Both the position numbers and the translations under genes were made by a program. Positions 9,725 to 18,577 of a stretch of 64,000 nucleotides of DNA are shown here, piece by piece. Numbering within the stretch: the first letter of the stretch is position 1; the number at the start of each line of letters is the position of its first letter. Source of the DNA: JACMLD01 sp039916305 (GTDB lineage: Bacteria > Bacteroidota > Bacteroidia > Chitinophagales > Chitinophagaceae); contig JBDSLR010000006.1 of assembly GCA_039916305.1 (NCBI GenBank), forward strand, positions 124,001-188,000, given 5' to 3'. The notes beneath the pieces were generated by a model, which was not told the origin of the DNA, ran no database searches, and saw nothing but the letters and a program-made list of their open reading frames with translations.

Positions 9725-11158
9725 ATGAAACATTACAAAATATTATTTTCTGTTGTTTTATTTCTGTCATTATTTTCCTGCAAGAAGCTAATAGAAATAA
9801 AAGAAACCGATTTTATAGGCGGCGATATTGCCTTGAAAACAGTTGCTAATAATGAGCAGGGGATCATCGGTGCTTATGCAGGCCTGGGTACTGAAATGGA
9901 TATATTGCTCAATGCAACTTTTTCTGATGAAGTAAAGAAAGCAGAGTTTTACAATGCCGCTACTACCCACGAATGGCAGTACACATCTACTGATATTACC
10001 ATCAGGGATAATTTTACTGCATTCTTGTATTTCTACAGAACAATTGATCGCGTTAACAGGGTATTGGTCGCATTGCCAAAAGCTGATTCAATAAAAGCAG
10101 GTGATGAAGTGCTGCGGAGGAAATTGAAAGGTGAAGCCTTGTTCCTGCGGGCTTACTGTCATTTTGAATTGTACAGGTATTATTGCGGTAATTATGATCC
10201 TGCCGGCCTGGGATTGGCTTATATGGAGACTCCGTCATTGGAGCCAACAGCAAGGATTGCGATGGGACCATATTTTCAAAAGATGAATGCTGATATTGTG
10301 GAAGCAAAGGGATTGTTACCCAATGACCTGGTAGACGTTTTACGCGCTACCAAACTTGCTGCAACCGGTTTACAGGCAAGGGTGGCGCTGTATATGAAAG
10401 ACTGGCCGAATGCTATCACCTATAGCACTGAGTATATTGCTGGTCTTCCTTTATCACCACGTGCAACGTTTAACGGTATCTGGACGGATGCTAATTCCAA
10501 TGAAGTGGCATTTAAATTAAAAAGAAGTACTGGTAACAGGATAGGTTCTTTATTCCGCGGAACTTCTTCAAAAGCTGCCAATGGCGATACGCTGATTGGA
10601 ACCATTACCTGGGCACCTTCTGATAAATTATACAATAGCTTTGACCAGGTAAACGATATCAGGTTCAGCAGCTACCTGAAAAATGATCCTTTGCTGGTTA
10701 AACAGGGAAGGAACTTTAAACTCATTCAGAAATATGCCGGTACCGGTTACACATCAGCGTCAGAAAACGTAAACGATGGCAAAGTATTCCGCACAGGCGA
10801 AATGTACCTGATCCGTGCTGAGGCAAAAGCAGAAAACAATGACCTGGCCGGCGCAGCAGCAGATATTAATGCACTCAGAACTGCCAGGATAACGGGATAT
10901 ACAAATATTGCATATGCATCAAAAGACCTGGCCATTACGGATATTATGCTGGAAAGGTTTAAGGAACTGGCTTTTGAAGGCAACCGTTTCTTCGACCTGA
11001 AAAGGAAGAACCTGCCGGTTGATCGTATTGCATCTGATGCGCCCAGCACCAGTGCCGCTACATTGGCTGCCGGTAATTTCCGCTTTACATTACCCATTCC
11101 AAATGTGGAAATAAAAGCAAATAAACTGATGGTGCAAAACCCGGGTTATACCAACTAA
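9725..11158 (+). CDS. SusD/RagB-family outer-membrane lipoprotein
   Basis: This 477-residue protein is the SusD partner of the preceding SusC. It has a short signal peptide with lipobox LFSC (Cys19) followed by KKLIE. The central part shows the RagB pattern with the RLKGEALFLRAYCHFELYRY-like helix near residue 135, and the C-terminal part has the EMYLIRAEAKAE and FEGNRFFDLKRK phrases typical of the SusD/RagB family (about residues 360-425). It ends in VQNPGYTN, the usual short C-terminal motif of this family. Transcription ends at the strong hairpin 17 bp downstream. No hydrolase is linked to the pair, so the nutrient cannot be named. Confidence 0.93.
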   Translation: MKHYKILFSVVLFLSLFSCKKLIEIKETDFIGGDIALKTVANNEQGIIGAYAGLGTEMDILLNATFSDEVKKAEFYNAATTHEWQYTSTDITIRDNFTAFLYFYRTIDRVNRVLVALPKADSIKAGDEVLRRKLKGEALFLRAYCHFELYRYYCGNYDPAGLGLAYMETPSLEPTARIAMGPYFQKMNADIVEAKGLLPNDLVDVLRATKLAATGLQARVALYMKDWPNAITYSTEYIAGLPLSPRATFNGIWTDANSNEVAFKLKRSTGNRIGSLFRGTSSKAANGDTLIGTITWAPSDKLYNSFDQVNDIRFSSYLKNDPLLVKQGRNFKLIQKYAGTGYTSASENVNDGKVFRTGEMYLIRAEAKAENNDLAGAAADINALRTARITGYTNIAYASKDLAITDIMLERFKELAFEGNRFFDLKRKNLPVDRIASDAPSTSAATLAAGNFRFTLPIPNVEIKANKLMVQNPGYTN

Positions 11159-11174
11159 TCAATTTAAGGATAAT

Positions 11175-11218
11175 AAAAAAGAGCGGGTTGTTTCATTTGA
11201 AACAACCCGCTCTTTTTT
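11175..11218. terminator. Bidirectional intrinsic terminator
   Basis: A 19-bp perfect stem (11175-11193 with 11200-11218) has an A6 start, a GC-rich middle (GAGCGGGTTG) and a T6 end around a 6-base loop. It lies between the converging SusD gene and the thioredoxin-fold gene and can stop transcription from either side. Confidence 0.9.
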
Positions 11219-11241
11219 ATTATAGCCTTTTACTTATTCGT

Positions 11242-12465
11242 TTACTGCAACACTTCTTTCAATTTGTTTTCCAGTTCTGCACCCCTTAAACCTTCGGCAA
11301 TAATTTTACCCTCTGGGTCTATTAATATATTAAAGGGGATGCCTTCAAACTTAAAAATCTTTACCGCTTCACTGTTCCAATATTGTAAATCACTTACCTG
11401 GGCCCAGCTTAGCTGATCATCATGAATGGCCTTTATCCATTTCTCTTTTTCTCCCGCCCTGTCAAGCGATACACCCAGGATGGCAAAGTTTTTATCTTTA
11501 AATTGTTTGTAAGCATTTACCACATTCGGATTTTCCTGGCGGCAGGGTCCGCACCAGCTGGCCCAGAAATCTACCAGCAGGTATTTGCCCCGGAAAGAAG
11601 CGATCGAAATATTTTTTCCGTCCACAGATGGCAGCGACAATTCCGGAGCGATTTTGCCCGTCCAGGAATTATTAGCCTGTTTTCGTTGCCCGGCCTGCGC
11701 CTGCTGCATATCATAGGTAGTCTTTAGCTGTGCAAGTGATTTATGTTCCGGGAATCGTTTTACCACGCTGTTGAGCAGCTTGCCAAACTCATCACTCTGG
11801 AAAGATCTGGAACCCATGCCCAAAGCAAAAATGCTTTCTGCCGGACTATCTGCCTTATCAATAAAAGCAGCCACATATTCATTGAGCGATACAATACCGG
11901 TATTTTTACGGTTGGTAGCAGCTATCAATAAACTATCTGTACCACCCAATTGTTTCAGGCTGTCTATCTCTGCAAACACGTGATTGATAACAGATGCTTT
12001 TTCATCGTACCGGTTAATAAAACTCTTCAGGTGCTCACTGGCTTCCGAACCGGATACGGTGTAGTAGTTTTCTTTTTTGCTAAAATCAATCACTACATTT
12101 ATTTTCTCCACATCATTGATGATTAAAATAATGGGCCCCTTATCTACCATCAACTGAAAAATACCTTCCTCTTTGCCATTGCCCTTCAGGTTGATGGTTC
12201 CTTCTTTGCCATTCAGCAGGGCTGAATCAAGTAACACCGGGCGGGCATCACTGCCATAGGGTATTTCTTCCAGCATAATATGAATAGGACCCACTGCTGC
12301 AATAGAATCAGCGGGGTTGTCTTCATAATTCTGCGGTATCATTTTATCCGCATTTTTATAGGTAATGCTCACTGTAAAACCACCCTTGGTTTTTGGGGTG
12401 CAGGCCGTAAAACAAACAGACAACACCAATAATAAACTTGCCGCGACCGAAAATTTTCTTTGCAT
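11242..12465 (-). CDS. Thioredoxin-fold (TlpA/ResA-like) lipoprotein
   Basis: This 407-residue exported lipoprotein is a likely periplasmic or outer-membrane thiol-disulfide oxidoreductase. The signal peptide ends in the lipobox FTAC (Cys22). The N-terminal half (about 30-240) matches the DUF4369-type beta domain plus helical linker common in Bacteroidota. The C-terminal part (about 268-407) is an AhpC/TSA-thioredoxin fold with the redox motif WASWCGPC and the downstream FEGIPFNILIDPEG segment that carries the cis-proline. Family members reduce cytochrome c precursors or other envelope thiols; which substrate applies here is unknown. It stands alone, converging on the SusD gene, with gatB upstream on the same strand 164 bp away. 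Confidence 0.88.
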   Translation of the reverse strand: MQRKFSVAASLLLVLSVCFTACTPKTKGGFTVSITYKNADKMIPQNYEDNPADSIAAVGPIHIMLEEIPYGSDARPVLLDSALLNGKEGTINLKGNGKEEGIFQLMVDKGPIILIINDVEKINVVIDFSKKENYYTVSGSEASEHLKSFINRYDEKASVINHVFAEIDSLKQLGGTDSLLIAATNRKNTGIVSLNEYVAAFIDKADSPAESIFALGMGSRSFQSDEFGKLLNSVVKRFPEHKSLAQLKTTYDMQQAQAGQRKQANNSWTGKIAPELSLPSVDGKNISIASFRGKYLLVDFWASWCGPCRQENPNVVNAYKQFKDKNFAILGVSLDRAGEKEKWIKAIHDDQLSWAQVSDLQYWNSEAVKIFKFEGIPFNILIDPEGKIIAEGLRGAELENKLKEVLQ

Positions 12466-12555
12466 AATTAGATTTTAAATTCAATGGCTGCTTATGAAAA
12501 ACACTAGCAGCTGTATGGCCGGTAAAAACATACCTGCCACGGTAAACAAATTATT

Positions 12556-12600
12556 GCTGTTGGTAAAAACACCAACAGCGGCACCTAACTGTTGGTGGCC
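12556..12600 (-). terminator. gatB terminator with a competing hairpin
   Basis: Read on the - strand, CCACCAACAG pairs with CTGTTGGTG (loop of about 10) and is followed at once by TTTTT, a good intrinsic terminator 30 bp past the gatB stop. The second arm can instead pair with a third copy, ACCAACAGC at 12564-12556, which would swallow the T-run in its loop. The two hairpins exclude each other. Confidence 0.6.
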
Positions 12601-12629
12601 CCCCCGACAGCGACGAAAACAGCTAATAC

Positions 12630-14081
12630 TTATTGATCCAGTTTTGCCGTTAATAACTGAGTAGCCACTTTAGGGTCAGCTTTCCCTTTCGATATTTTTT
12701 TTACTTCACCCATAAACAGGCCAATCAATCCTTTTTTGCCTTTTTTGTATTCAGCTACTTTGTCTGGCATGCTGTCCAGTACGGCATCTACCCAGCCAGC
12801 TATGGCGCTGCTGTCTGAATCCTGTAATAAATTCAGGCTGGTGGCAGTTTGTAAAGGATCAGTTGATTTACTATCTATCAGTGCGTGCAGCAATTTTGAC
12901 GACGCCACTGAAAAACTGATTTTGCCGGTTTCAACCATTTCTATCAATGCAGCCAATGTTGCCGGCTGCACCGGGAAACTATGTATATGGACGGAATGGT
13001 CGTTCAAAAAAGATTTTACCGGGCCCAGCAGCCAGTTGGCAGCTGCTTTGTAATGGCTCGTTTCTTTAATCAAAGCTTCGAAATAAGCAATGGTTTCTTT
13101 GTCGTCACAGATTCCTCTTGCATCATAATCGCTCAAATGCAGTGCTGTTTTATATTTTTCTATCAATATCTCCGGCAAGGCAGGCATTGATTCCCTGATG
13201 GCATGCAGCTGGTTTTCGGTCACAATAAAGGGTGGTAGATCCGGGTCAGGGAAATACCGGTAGTCATTGGCTTCTTCCTTGCTGCGCAGTGAAAAGGTAG
13301 TATCGTTGCTGGCATCAAAACTCCTGGTTTGCTGCAGAATGGTTTCACCGTTTTCTACCAGGTTAATCATGCGCTTAACTTCATATTCAATAGCCTTGCG
13401 TACGTTGCGGATAGAGTTGAGATTTTTTACTTCCACTTTTATGCCCAGCTTTTCTTCGCCGCGCAAACGGATGGAAACATTGGCATCGCAGCGCATACTT
13501 CCTTCTTCCATATTGCCGTCACATACATCCAGGTAGCGCACCAGCTTTCGCAACTCTGTTATATACGCGGCCGCCTCCTCTGCGCTGTGCATATCTGGTT
13601 CCGATACAATTTCTACCAATGGTACACCGGCGCGGTTATAATCAATACAGGTATTGCTTTCATCCTGATCGTGCAGGCTTTTACCCGCATCTTCTTCAAT
13701 ATGAATGCGGTTGAGCAGTATATTTCTTTCTGCATCGCCAGTTTTGATGTGAACATGGCCTCCTTTGCAGATAGGCGTGGTATGCTGAGAAATCTGGTAA
13801 CCTTTTGACAGATCCGGATAAAAATAATTTTTACGGGCGAAATAGTTTTTCCGCTCAATTTCACAATGACATGCAAGTCCCAGCCGGATGGCCAGGTCTA
13901 CTGCCTGCCGGTTTAGCTTAGGCAGCGTACCGGGGTAAGCGAGGGTTATTTCGCTGATATGTGTATTGGGTTCGGCGCCAAAAGAAGTGCTGTCGCCACA
14001 GAACAATTTACTTTTGGTGAGCAGTTGTGCATGCACTTCCAGCCCAATAACTGTTTCATATTTATCGTAATCAATCTCCAT
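12630..14081 (-). CDS. gatB: Aspartyl/glutamyl-tRNA amidotransferase subunit B
   Basis: This 483-residue subunit of the GatCAB complex binds misacylated Glu-tRNA(Gln) or Asp-tRNA(Asn) and carries the kinase and transamidation site that receives ammonia from GatA. The N-terminal kinase-like domain starts with the family hallmark VIGLEVHAQL (residues 11-20). DYNRAGVPLVEIVSEPD-type and MRCDANVSIR motifs follow. The C-terminal third is the YqeY-like tRNA-binding tail. Length agrees with the usual 475-490. The ATG at 14081 is directly preceded by an array of 7-bp repeats, so the promoter must lie within or beyond these. gatA and gatC are not in the window, which is common in Bacteroidota. Confidence 0.96.
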   Translation of the reverse strand: MEIDYDKYETVIGLEVHAQLLTKSKLFCGDSTSFGAEPNTHISEITLAYPGTLPKLNRQAVDLAIRLGLACHCEIERKNYFARKNYFYPDLSKGYQISQHTTPICKGGHVHIKTGDAERNILLNRIHIEEDAGKSLHDQDESNTCIDYNRAGVPLVEIVSEPDMHSAEEAAAYITELRKLVRYLDVCDGNMEEGSMRCDANVSIRLRGEEKLGIKVEVKNLNSIRNVRKAIEYEVKRMINLVENGETILQQTRSFDASNDTTFSLRSKEEANDYRYFPDPDLPPFIVTENQLHAIRESMPALPEILIEKYKTALHLSDYDARGICDDKETIAYFEALIKETSHYKAAANWLLGPVKSFLNDHSVHIHSFPVQPATLAALIEMVETGKISFSVASSKLLHALIDSKSTDPLQTATSLNLLQDSDSSAIAGWVDAVLDSMPDKVAEYKKGKKGLIGLFMGEVKKISKGKADPKVATQLLTAKLDQ

Positions 14082-14130
14082 AGTTCTTAGTTCTCAGTTC
14101 GTAGTTCAGCCCTCACGCCTCACGCATTTC
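14081..14130. repeat. Heptad repeat array next to gatB
   Basis: Immediately upstream of the gatB start, seven consecutive 7-base units can be read: TAGTTCT, TAGTTCT, CAGTTCG, TAGTTCA, GCCCTCA, CGCCTCA, CGCATTT. The first overlaps the T of the start codon complement. It belongs to the family of heptad elements found elsewhere in the window, here as a single arm. Confidence 0.6.
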
Positions 14131-14248
14131 TGGCAAAAATACCGCATCAGGTTTGATTTTCCTGTCGGGTTTATGACCAGCAGAGAATTTGCGGAAACAG
14201 GGCGGGTTAACCATATTCATCCAGGCGGCCTGCCAGTGTGGGTCGCCC

Positions 14249-14371
14249 TGTTGGCTTTCGGGCGACTCACCCTTAATCAGAGGAGAACATAGCCTGTACG
14301 AAGTCAGAGACTTCGTACAGGGGGTATTGCATCCAAACGCCACCCTGCTGTTGCGGGGTGGCGTTTGGATG
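14249..14371. repeat. Cluster of three palindromes between gatB and the PDZ gene
   Basis: Within the 354-bp gap (14082-14435) there is no credible gene. Three inverted repeats follow each other. At 14249-14271, GGGTCGCCC faces GGGCGACTCACCC. At 14293-14321 there is a perfect 13-bp stem with a 3-base loop (CCTGTACGAAGTC, aga, GACTTCGTACAGG). At 14331-14370 there is a perfect 15-bp stem (ATCCAAACGCCACCC / GGGTGGCGTTTGGAT) with a 10-base loop. None is followed by a clear T-run on either strand. The first has a diverged relative at about 15560-15622. They could be transcript-stabilising hairpins, remnants of a small mobile repeat, or both. Confidence 0.7.
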
Positions 14372-14435
14372 GTATGTAAACCGCAGCAAGACCTGGCTAA
14401 GACCGTCTGCAGCTTATACTTTATACCAGTCTCTA

Positions 14436-15446
14436 TTAAAGACTGGTAGTCTTCAGGTTTTTAGGAATTTTAATACTCACTTCCTGTGATTTACCATCGC
14501 GGATAAATTTAACTTTAAAACTACCTTTTTCCATAGCAGCTTTAGATAGTTCCCGCAGTTTATCAATATCGTTTACATCGGTACCATCAAAGCTGGTAAT
14601 GATATCACCTTCTTTAATACCCGCTTTTTCTGCAGCTGATTCATCATCTACATCCAAAACAGTGAGTCCCTTACCCTCTTCTGTTTCCTGCGCTTTAAGA
14701 CCCAGTTTTGGTTTGCTGTTCCAGTTAAAATTGTAATTATTATCCAGGTTGAATTTTTTAAAATTATAGTCAGAAGGTGCGTAGGATATGGCCCCGGTCA
14801 CCTTTCTTTTTTCAAGCGTGGCAACTGTCTTTTGTTCTTTCTTATCTCTTTTGTAAGTGAGATTAATTTTTTCAGCGGGGTTAAATTTACCGATGGTTTT
14901 GGTCAGTTCGTCGGGCGAGCCGATAATGGTCTCGTTGATTTTTGTAATTACATCTCCTTCTTTCAGACCTGCTTTTTCAGCTGCACTTTTATCAGATATG
15001 CTGGTAATGCGGGCACCCTCTGCTGTTTTCTCTGTACCAACGCCTAAAAACGCTTTGTTGCTGTTCATACCAGATAATTGGGCCATATCCGAATTGCCAT
15101 AACCATATACGGTAGTACCACCTTTAAACCTGCTCCGGGGGGCACCCATGGCATCCATTTCTGCCAGGCGCCTGTTTTGTATATCCAGTTGCAAATGTTT
15201 GCGCATGGAAATGTTTACATCATCACTTTTATATTCTCCTATGGGCTTACCATTGATTTTTATATCGTCGCCTTTAATTTCAATGGTGAGTTTGGTATCA
15301 GCATCTGCCTTAGGCGTAATAACAATAACGTCTTCGCTTTTTTTAATAGTAGTGGTTTCTTTTTTGTCGTCCTGGGCAATGCTGCTGCTGCTGATAAGTG
15401 CAAGCATAGCCATAGTGCCAGCCGCTTTTAATAAGAATTTTTTCAT
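14436..15446 (-). CDS. Exported protein with two PDZ domains
   Basis: The frame is open up to 15587, but the ATG at 15446 starts a clear signal peptide (MKKFLLKAAGTMAMLALISS, cleavage after SIA), giving 336 residues, and a good promoter lies just upstream. After a region of short charged beta strands (about 25-130) come two PDZ domains, about 140-235 (FLGVGTEK, GLKEGDVITKIN) and about 245-336 (LGLKAQ, GIKEGDIITSFDG). No protease triad or domain is present, so unlike DegP/HtrA this is a PDZ-only periplasmic adaptor or sensor. The tandem PDZ arrangement suggests binding of exposed C-termini of envelope proteins, which is inference. It is monocistronic, between gatB and alaS. Confidence 0.85.
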   Translation of the reverse strand: MKKFLLKAAGTMAMLALISSSSIAQDDKKETTTIKKSEDVIVITPKADADTKLTIEIKGDDIKINGKPIGEYKSDDVNISMRKHLQLDIQNRRLAEMDAMGAPRSRFKGGTTVYGYGNSDMAQLSGMNSNKAFLGVGTEKTAEGARITSISDKSAAEKAGLKEGDVITKINETIIGSPDELTKTIGKFNPAEKINLTYKRDKKEQKTVATLEKRKVTGAISYAPSDYNFKKFNLDNNYNFNWNSKPKLGLKAQETEEGKGLTVLDVDDESAAEKAGIKEGDIITSFDGTDVNDIDKLRELSKAAMEKGSFKVKFIRDGKSQEVSIKIPKNLKTTSL

Positions 15447-15500
15447 AACCCTATTCGGTTTTAAAATGATAAAAATTGTTCTACGTTTTTTTTCGTAGTT

Positions 15501-15531
15501 CAAATATAGGGTGATTTTATCAATTACGAAA
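15501..15531 (-). promoter_or_regulatory. Bacteroidota-type promoter of the PDZ gene
   Basis: On the - strand TTTC (15531-15528), 19 bases, then TATATTTG (15508-15501) nearly matches the consensus TTTG-N19-TAnnTTTG. Transcription would start about 45-50 bases before the ATG at 15446. The leader then holds a small hairpin, CTACG with CGTAG around an A/T loop (15481-15498). Confidence 0.5.
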
Positions 15532-15749
15532 ACTTTCGGAAATGTTAAATTAAATAGTGCCTGCGGCGAGGTAGGGTGGATCGCCATTGGCTTCGGGCGG
15601 CTTACCTGTAATTATGAAAGACTATAATATAATAGTTAAACCACCCCTGGCAAGTTTTTTATGCTGGATGTGCAAGCGGGGTGGCCCACCTTATTGGATC
15701 AACCCTTTCAGCATGTTATCTTACATAACCATCATAAATCCGTGATCCA
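15532..15749. repeat. Dispersed repeat relative and weak alaS terminator
   Basis: No gene is visible between the PDZ promoter and alaS. Bases 15560-15622 align with the first palindrome of the 14.2-kb gap (shared GGATCGCC/GGGTCGCC, TTGGCT, TCGGGCG and CTTACC/CTCACC blocks, with small gaps). At 15641-15684 CCACCCC faces GGGGTGG; on the - strand this is followed by TTTAACTATTA and may be a weak terminator for alaS. Confidence 0.4.
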
Positions 15750-18374
15750 TCATCCCAGCAGACTTTTTACTTTCTCAATCACCTGTTGCAGGTTACCGGC
15801 TTCCTGTCCGCCTGCTGTCGCCAGTGTTTTTTGTCCGCCGCCACCGCCTTTTATCAGCGGGGCAATATGTTCTTTGATGATTTTGCCGGCATCCAGGTTT
15901 TTAGCAGCTGCCACGGTATCTGCAATGCCAATGGCCACAAATGGTTTGCCGCCAATATTAGCGCACAGCACGGCCACATGATCGTGCAATTTACTTTTCA
16001 GGTCGAAGCAAAGTTTCTTTAATGCATCGGCACTGCTTACCTCTACAATGTCTCCTATAAATGTAACGCCGTTAATGATCTCATCTTTGTGTAACAGTTC
16101 ATTGCGAATGCCTACCAGCATCCGGTCTTCCAGGTGCTCCAGCTTTTTCTTTAAAGCGGCATTTTCTGCCAACAGATTATCAATGGCTTTGCCGGGATCG
16201 GCGGGGTTTTTCAGCTGGTCTTTTACCTGCTGTAAAGCGGCCAGTTCTGTATTGATATAGGAGTGCGCGGCTGTGCCGGATACGGCTTCAATACGGCGCA
16301 CGCCAGCCGCGATGGCAGTTTCGTGCTTGATACTGAAGAAGCCCAGTTCGCCGGTGGTGCCCACATGCGTGCCGCCACATAATTCCACCGAATAATTGGG
16401 ATCGATGATTACCACGCGGACGATATCGCCATATTTTTCTCCAAACAATGCCATGGCGCCCAGTTGCAGGGCTTCGTCTTTAGTCATTTGTTTAATAACC
16501 ACCGGTATGTTGGCCCTTATTTTTTCATTCACCATGCTTTCCACCTTTGCCACTTCATCATTACTCATTTTTGAAAAATGGGAAAAATCGAAACGCAGGT
16601 GCTCTTCGCTAACCAGTGATCCTTTTTGTGCCACATGTTTACCCAGCACCTGGCGCAGGGCTGCATGCAGCAAATGCGTAGCAGAATGATGGGCGCTGAC
16701 AGCCTGTCTTTTGGTTTCATTTATTCTGGCAGTGACCGTTCCCGTTAGATTGGCCGGAATAGTATCTGCAAAATGGATGATGAGGTCGTTTTCCTTCTTT
16801 GTATTATTAATTACTAATTGTTCATTATTTATTTCGAACACGCCGGTATCGCCCAGCTGCCCGCCACTTTCTGCGTAAAAAGGGGTGGTATCCAGCACCA
16901 GCTGAAATGATTCTTTGCCTTTGGCGTTTACTTTCCGGTACTTAACAAGCTGGCTGCTTGTTTCGGTAGTATCGTAGCCAACAAATTTATTGGAAACGTT
17001 TTCCAGCAAGGTTGTCCAGTCTTCTGTATCCATAGTAGATGCAGCTTTGGAGCGATTCTTTTGCTGCTGCATTTCAACTTTGAAGCCTTCTTCATCAACT
17101 TTGAAACCCTTTTCTGCTGCAACCAATATGGTTAAATCAAGCGGGAATCCAAATGTATCATTCAATTCAAAAGCAGTCTTTGCATCAATTGAACGGCTAC
17201 TGCTGTTGTCAGTAATGTATTTGTCCAGCAAACCAAGTCCACGGCCAACTGTATTAATAAACGCTTCTTCTTCTTCCTTAACCACCCTTGTTACAAAATC
17301 CAGTTGCTGAGTTAGTTCGGGAAATACCTGTTCAAACTGTTTGGCCAGCACCGGCAGCAGTTGAAACAATAAGGGCTGTTTATAATCAAGATAAGAATAA
17401 TAATAACGAACTGCACGGCGCAGTATACGGCGTATTACATAACCTGCACCGGTATTTGAAGGTAACTGGCCGTCTGCAATGGTGAACGCAATGGCGCGTA
17501 TATGATCTGCCAGCACACGAAATGCTACCGCTTGCTTGCTATCACTGAAATCATATTTTTTGCCCGTGATGGTTTCAATAGCCGCAATGGTGCCGGTGAA
17601 AACATCTGTATCATAATTGCTGCTTTTGCCCTGAACTACGCGCACCAGTCTTTCAAAACCCATACCGGTGTCTACATGTTTGGCCGGCAATGGCTGCAGG
17701 CTGCCATCTTTTAAACGGTTAAACTGCATAAACACATTATTCCAGATCTCTATTACCTGCGGGTGATCATTGTTTACCAATGTTTTTCCATCCACTGCTT
17801 TTCTTTCTGCGTCCGTTCTGCAGTCCACATGTATTTCCGTACACGGGCCACAGGGTCCGGTATCGCCCATTTCCCAGAAATTATCTTTCTTATTGCCCGG
17901 CAGGATCCGGTCTGCGGGGATCCATTTTTTCCATTCCCCGAAAGCCTCATCATCCCTGGCCAAACCTTCTTTTGCATCGCCCTCAAAGATGGTTACATAC
18001 AGGCGATCCTTATCCAGTTTTAATTCCCCGGTGAGCAATTCCCAGCTCCATGCAATGGCGTCCTTTTTAAAATAATCCCCAAAACTCCAGTTGCCCAGCA
18101 TTTCAAACATGGTATGATGGTAAGTATCCACGCCTACTTCTTCTAGGTCATTGTGCTTACCGCTTACCCGCAAACATTTCTGTGTATCTGCTACACGGGA
18201 TTGCGGAGCGGCTTTATTGCCCAGGAAATAATCTTTAAACTGGTTCATACCAGCATTGGTAAACAATAGACTAGGATCGTTTTTTATAACAATGGGGGCA
18301 GACGATACAATGGTATGGCCCTTACTTTGGAAGAAATCTAAAAACTTTTGTCGAATGGCTGCGCTGGTTAACAT
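15750..18374 (-). CDS. alaS: Alanyl-tRNA synthetase
   Basis: This 874-residue cytosolic enzyme charges tRNA(Ala) with alanine and hydrolyses mischarged Ser/Gly-tRNA(Ala). The class II catalytic core occupies about residues 1-240 (FTNAGMNQFKDYF, then the EEVGVDTYHHTMFEMLGNWS region), followed by the tRNA-recognition helices. The editing domain has its zinc ligands in HHSATHLLH (about 561-569) and CGGTHVG (about 662-668). The oligomerisation/C-Ala region closes the protein with the GGGGGQKTLATAGG glycine-rich motif. Length is normal for the family (about 870-880). It is transcribed alone from a good promoter upstream, divergent from the M23 peptidase gene. Confidence 0.97.
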   Translation of the reverse strand: MLTSAAIRQKFLDFFQSKGHTIVSSAPIVIKNDPSLLFTNAGMNQFKDYFLGNKAAPQSRVADTQKCLRVSGKHNDLEEVGVDTYHHTMFEMLGNWSFGDYFKKDAIAWSWELLTGELKLDKDRLYVTIFEGDAKEGLARDDEAFGEWKKWIPADRILPGNKKDNFWEMGDTGPCGPCTEIHVDCRTDAERKAVDGKTLVNNDHPQVIEIWNNVFMQFNRLKDGSLQPLPAKHVDTGMGFERLVRVVQGKSSNYDTDVFTGTIAAIETITGKKYDFSDSKQAVAFRVLADHIRAIAFTIADGQLPSNTGAGYVIRRILRRAVRYYYSYLDYKQPLLFQLLPVLAKQFEQVFPELTQQLDFVTRVVKEEEEAFINTVGRGLGLLDKYITDNSSSRSIDAKTAFELNDTFGFPLDLTILVAAEKGFKVDEEGFKVEMQQQKNRSKAASTMDTEDWTTLLENVSNKFVGYDTTETSSQLVKYRKVNAKGKESFQLVLDTTPFYAESGGQLGDTGVFEINNEQLVINNTKKENDLIIHFADTIPANLTGTVTARINETKRQAVSAHHSATHLLHAALRQVLGKHVAQKGSLVSEEHLRFDFSHFSKMSNDEVAKVESMVNEKIRANIPVVIKQMTKDEALQLGAMALFGEKYGDIVRVVIIDPNYSVELCGGTHVGTTGELGFFSIKHETAIAAGVRRIEAVSGTAAHSYINTELAALQQVKDQLKNPADPGKAIDNLLAENAALKKKLEHLEDRMLVGIRNELLHKDEIINGVTFIGDIVEVSSADALKKLCFDLKSKLHDHVAVLCANIGGKPFVAIGIADTVAAAKNLDAGKIIKEHIAPLIKGGGGGQKTLATAGGQEAGNLQQVIEKVKSLLG

Positions 18375-18443
18375 ACTGGAACAATCTTTGGTTGTAAGTT
18401 GCCCTTCTAAAGGCTATATTTGATAATATTCTTTTAGGCGTGG

Positions 18444-18475
18444 CAAAGGTAAGGATAAGGGGGCAGGCTCAGCAA
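18444..18475 (-). promoter_or_regulatory. Predicted alaS promoter
   Basis: On the - strand TTG (18475-18473), 21 bases, then TACCTTTG (18451-18444) followed by C fits the Bacteroidota primary sigma consensus TTTG / TAnnTTTG with slightly long spacing. The leader to the ATG at 18374 would be about 65 bases. Confidence 0.5.
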
Positions 18476-18577
18476 CAGGCCTGCTAAACGGCAGGGAAGG
18501 GAATCAACAAAAAGGCCGGTATATGCCGGTTGAATAAAACAAACGGTCAGCTAATTCGTTTTCTGCCATCAAGGGGT

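Noticed and set aside
14113..14343. A 76-codon - strand frame between gatB and the PDZ gene
   Set aside because: It reads through two perfect palindromes and encodes a Pro/Ser/Cys-rich nonsense-like peptide.
16798..16836. Heptad-like DNA (ACAATTA, GTAATTA units) inside alaS, giving INNEQLVINN
   Set aside because: The peptide resembles repeat-derived segments, but the segment does not appear to add length compared with my recollection of other AlaS proteins, so insertion cannot be claimed.
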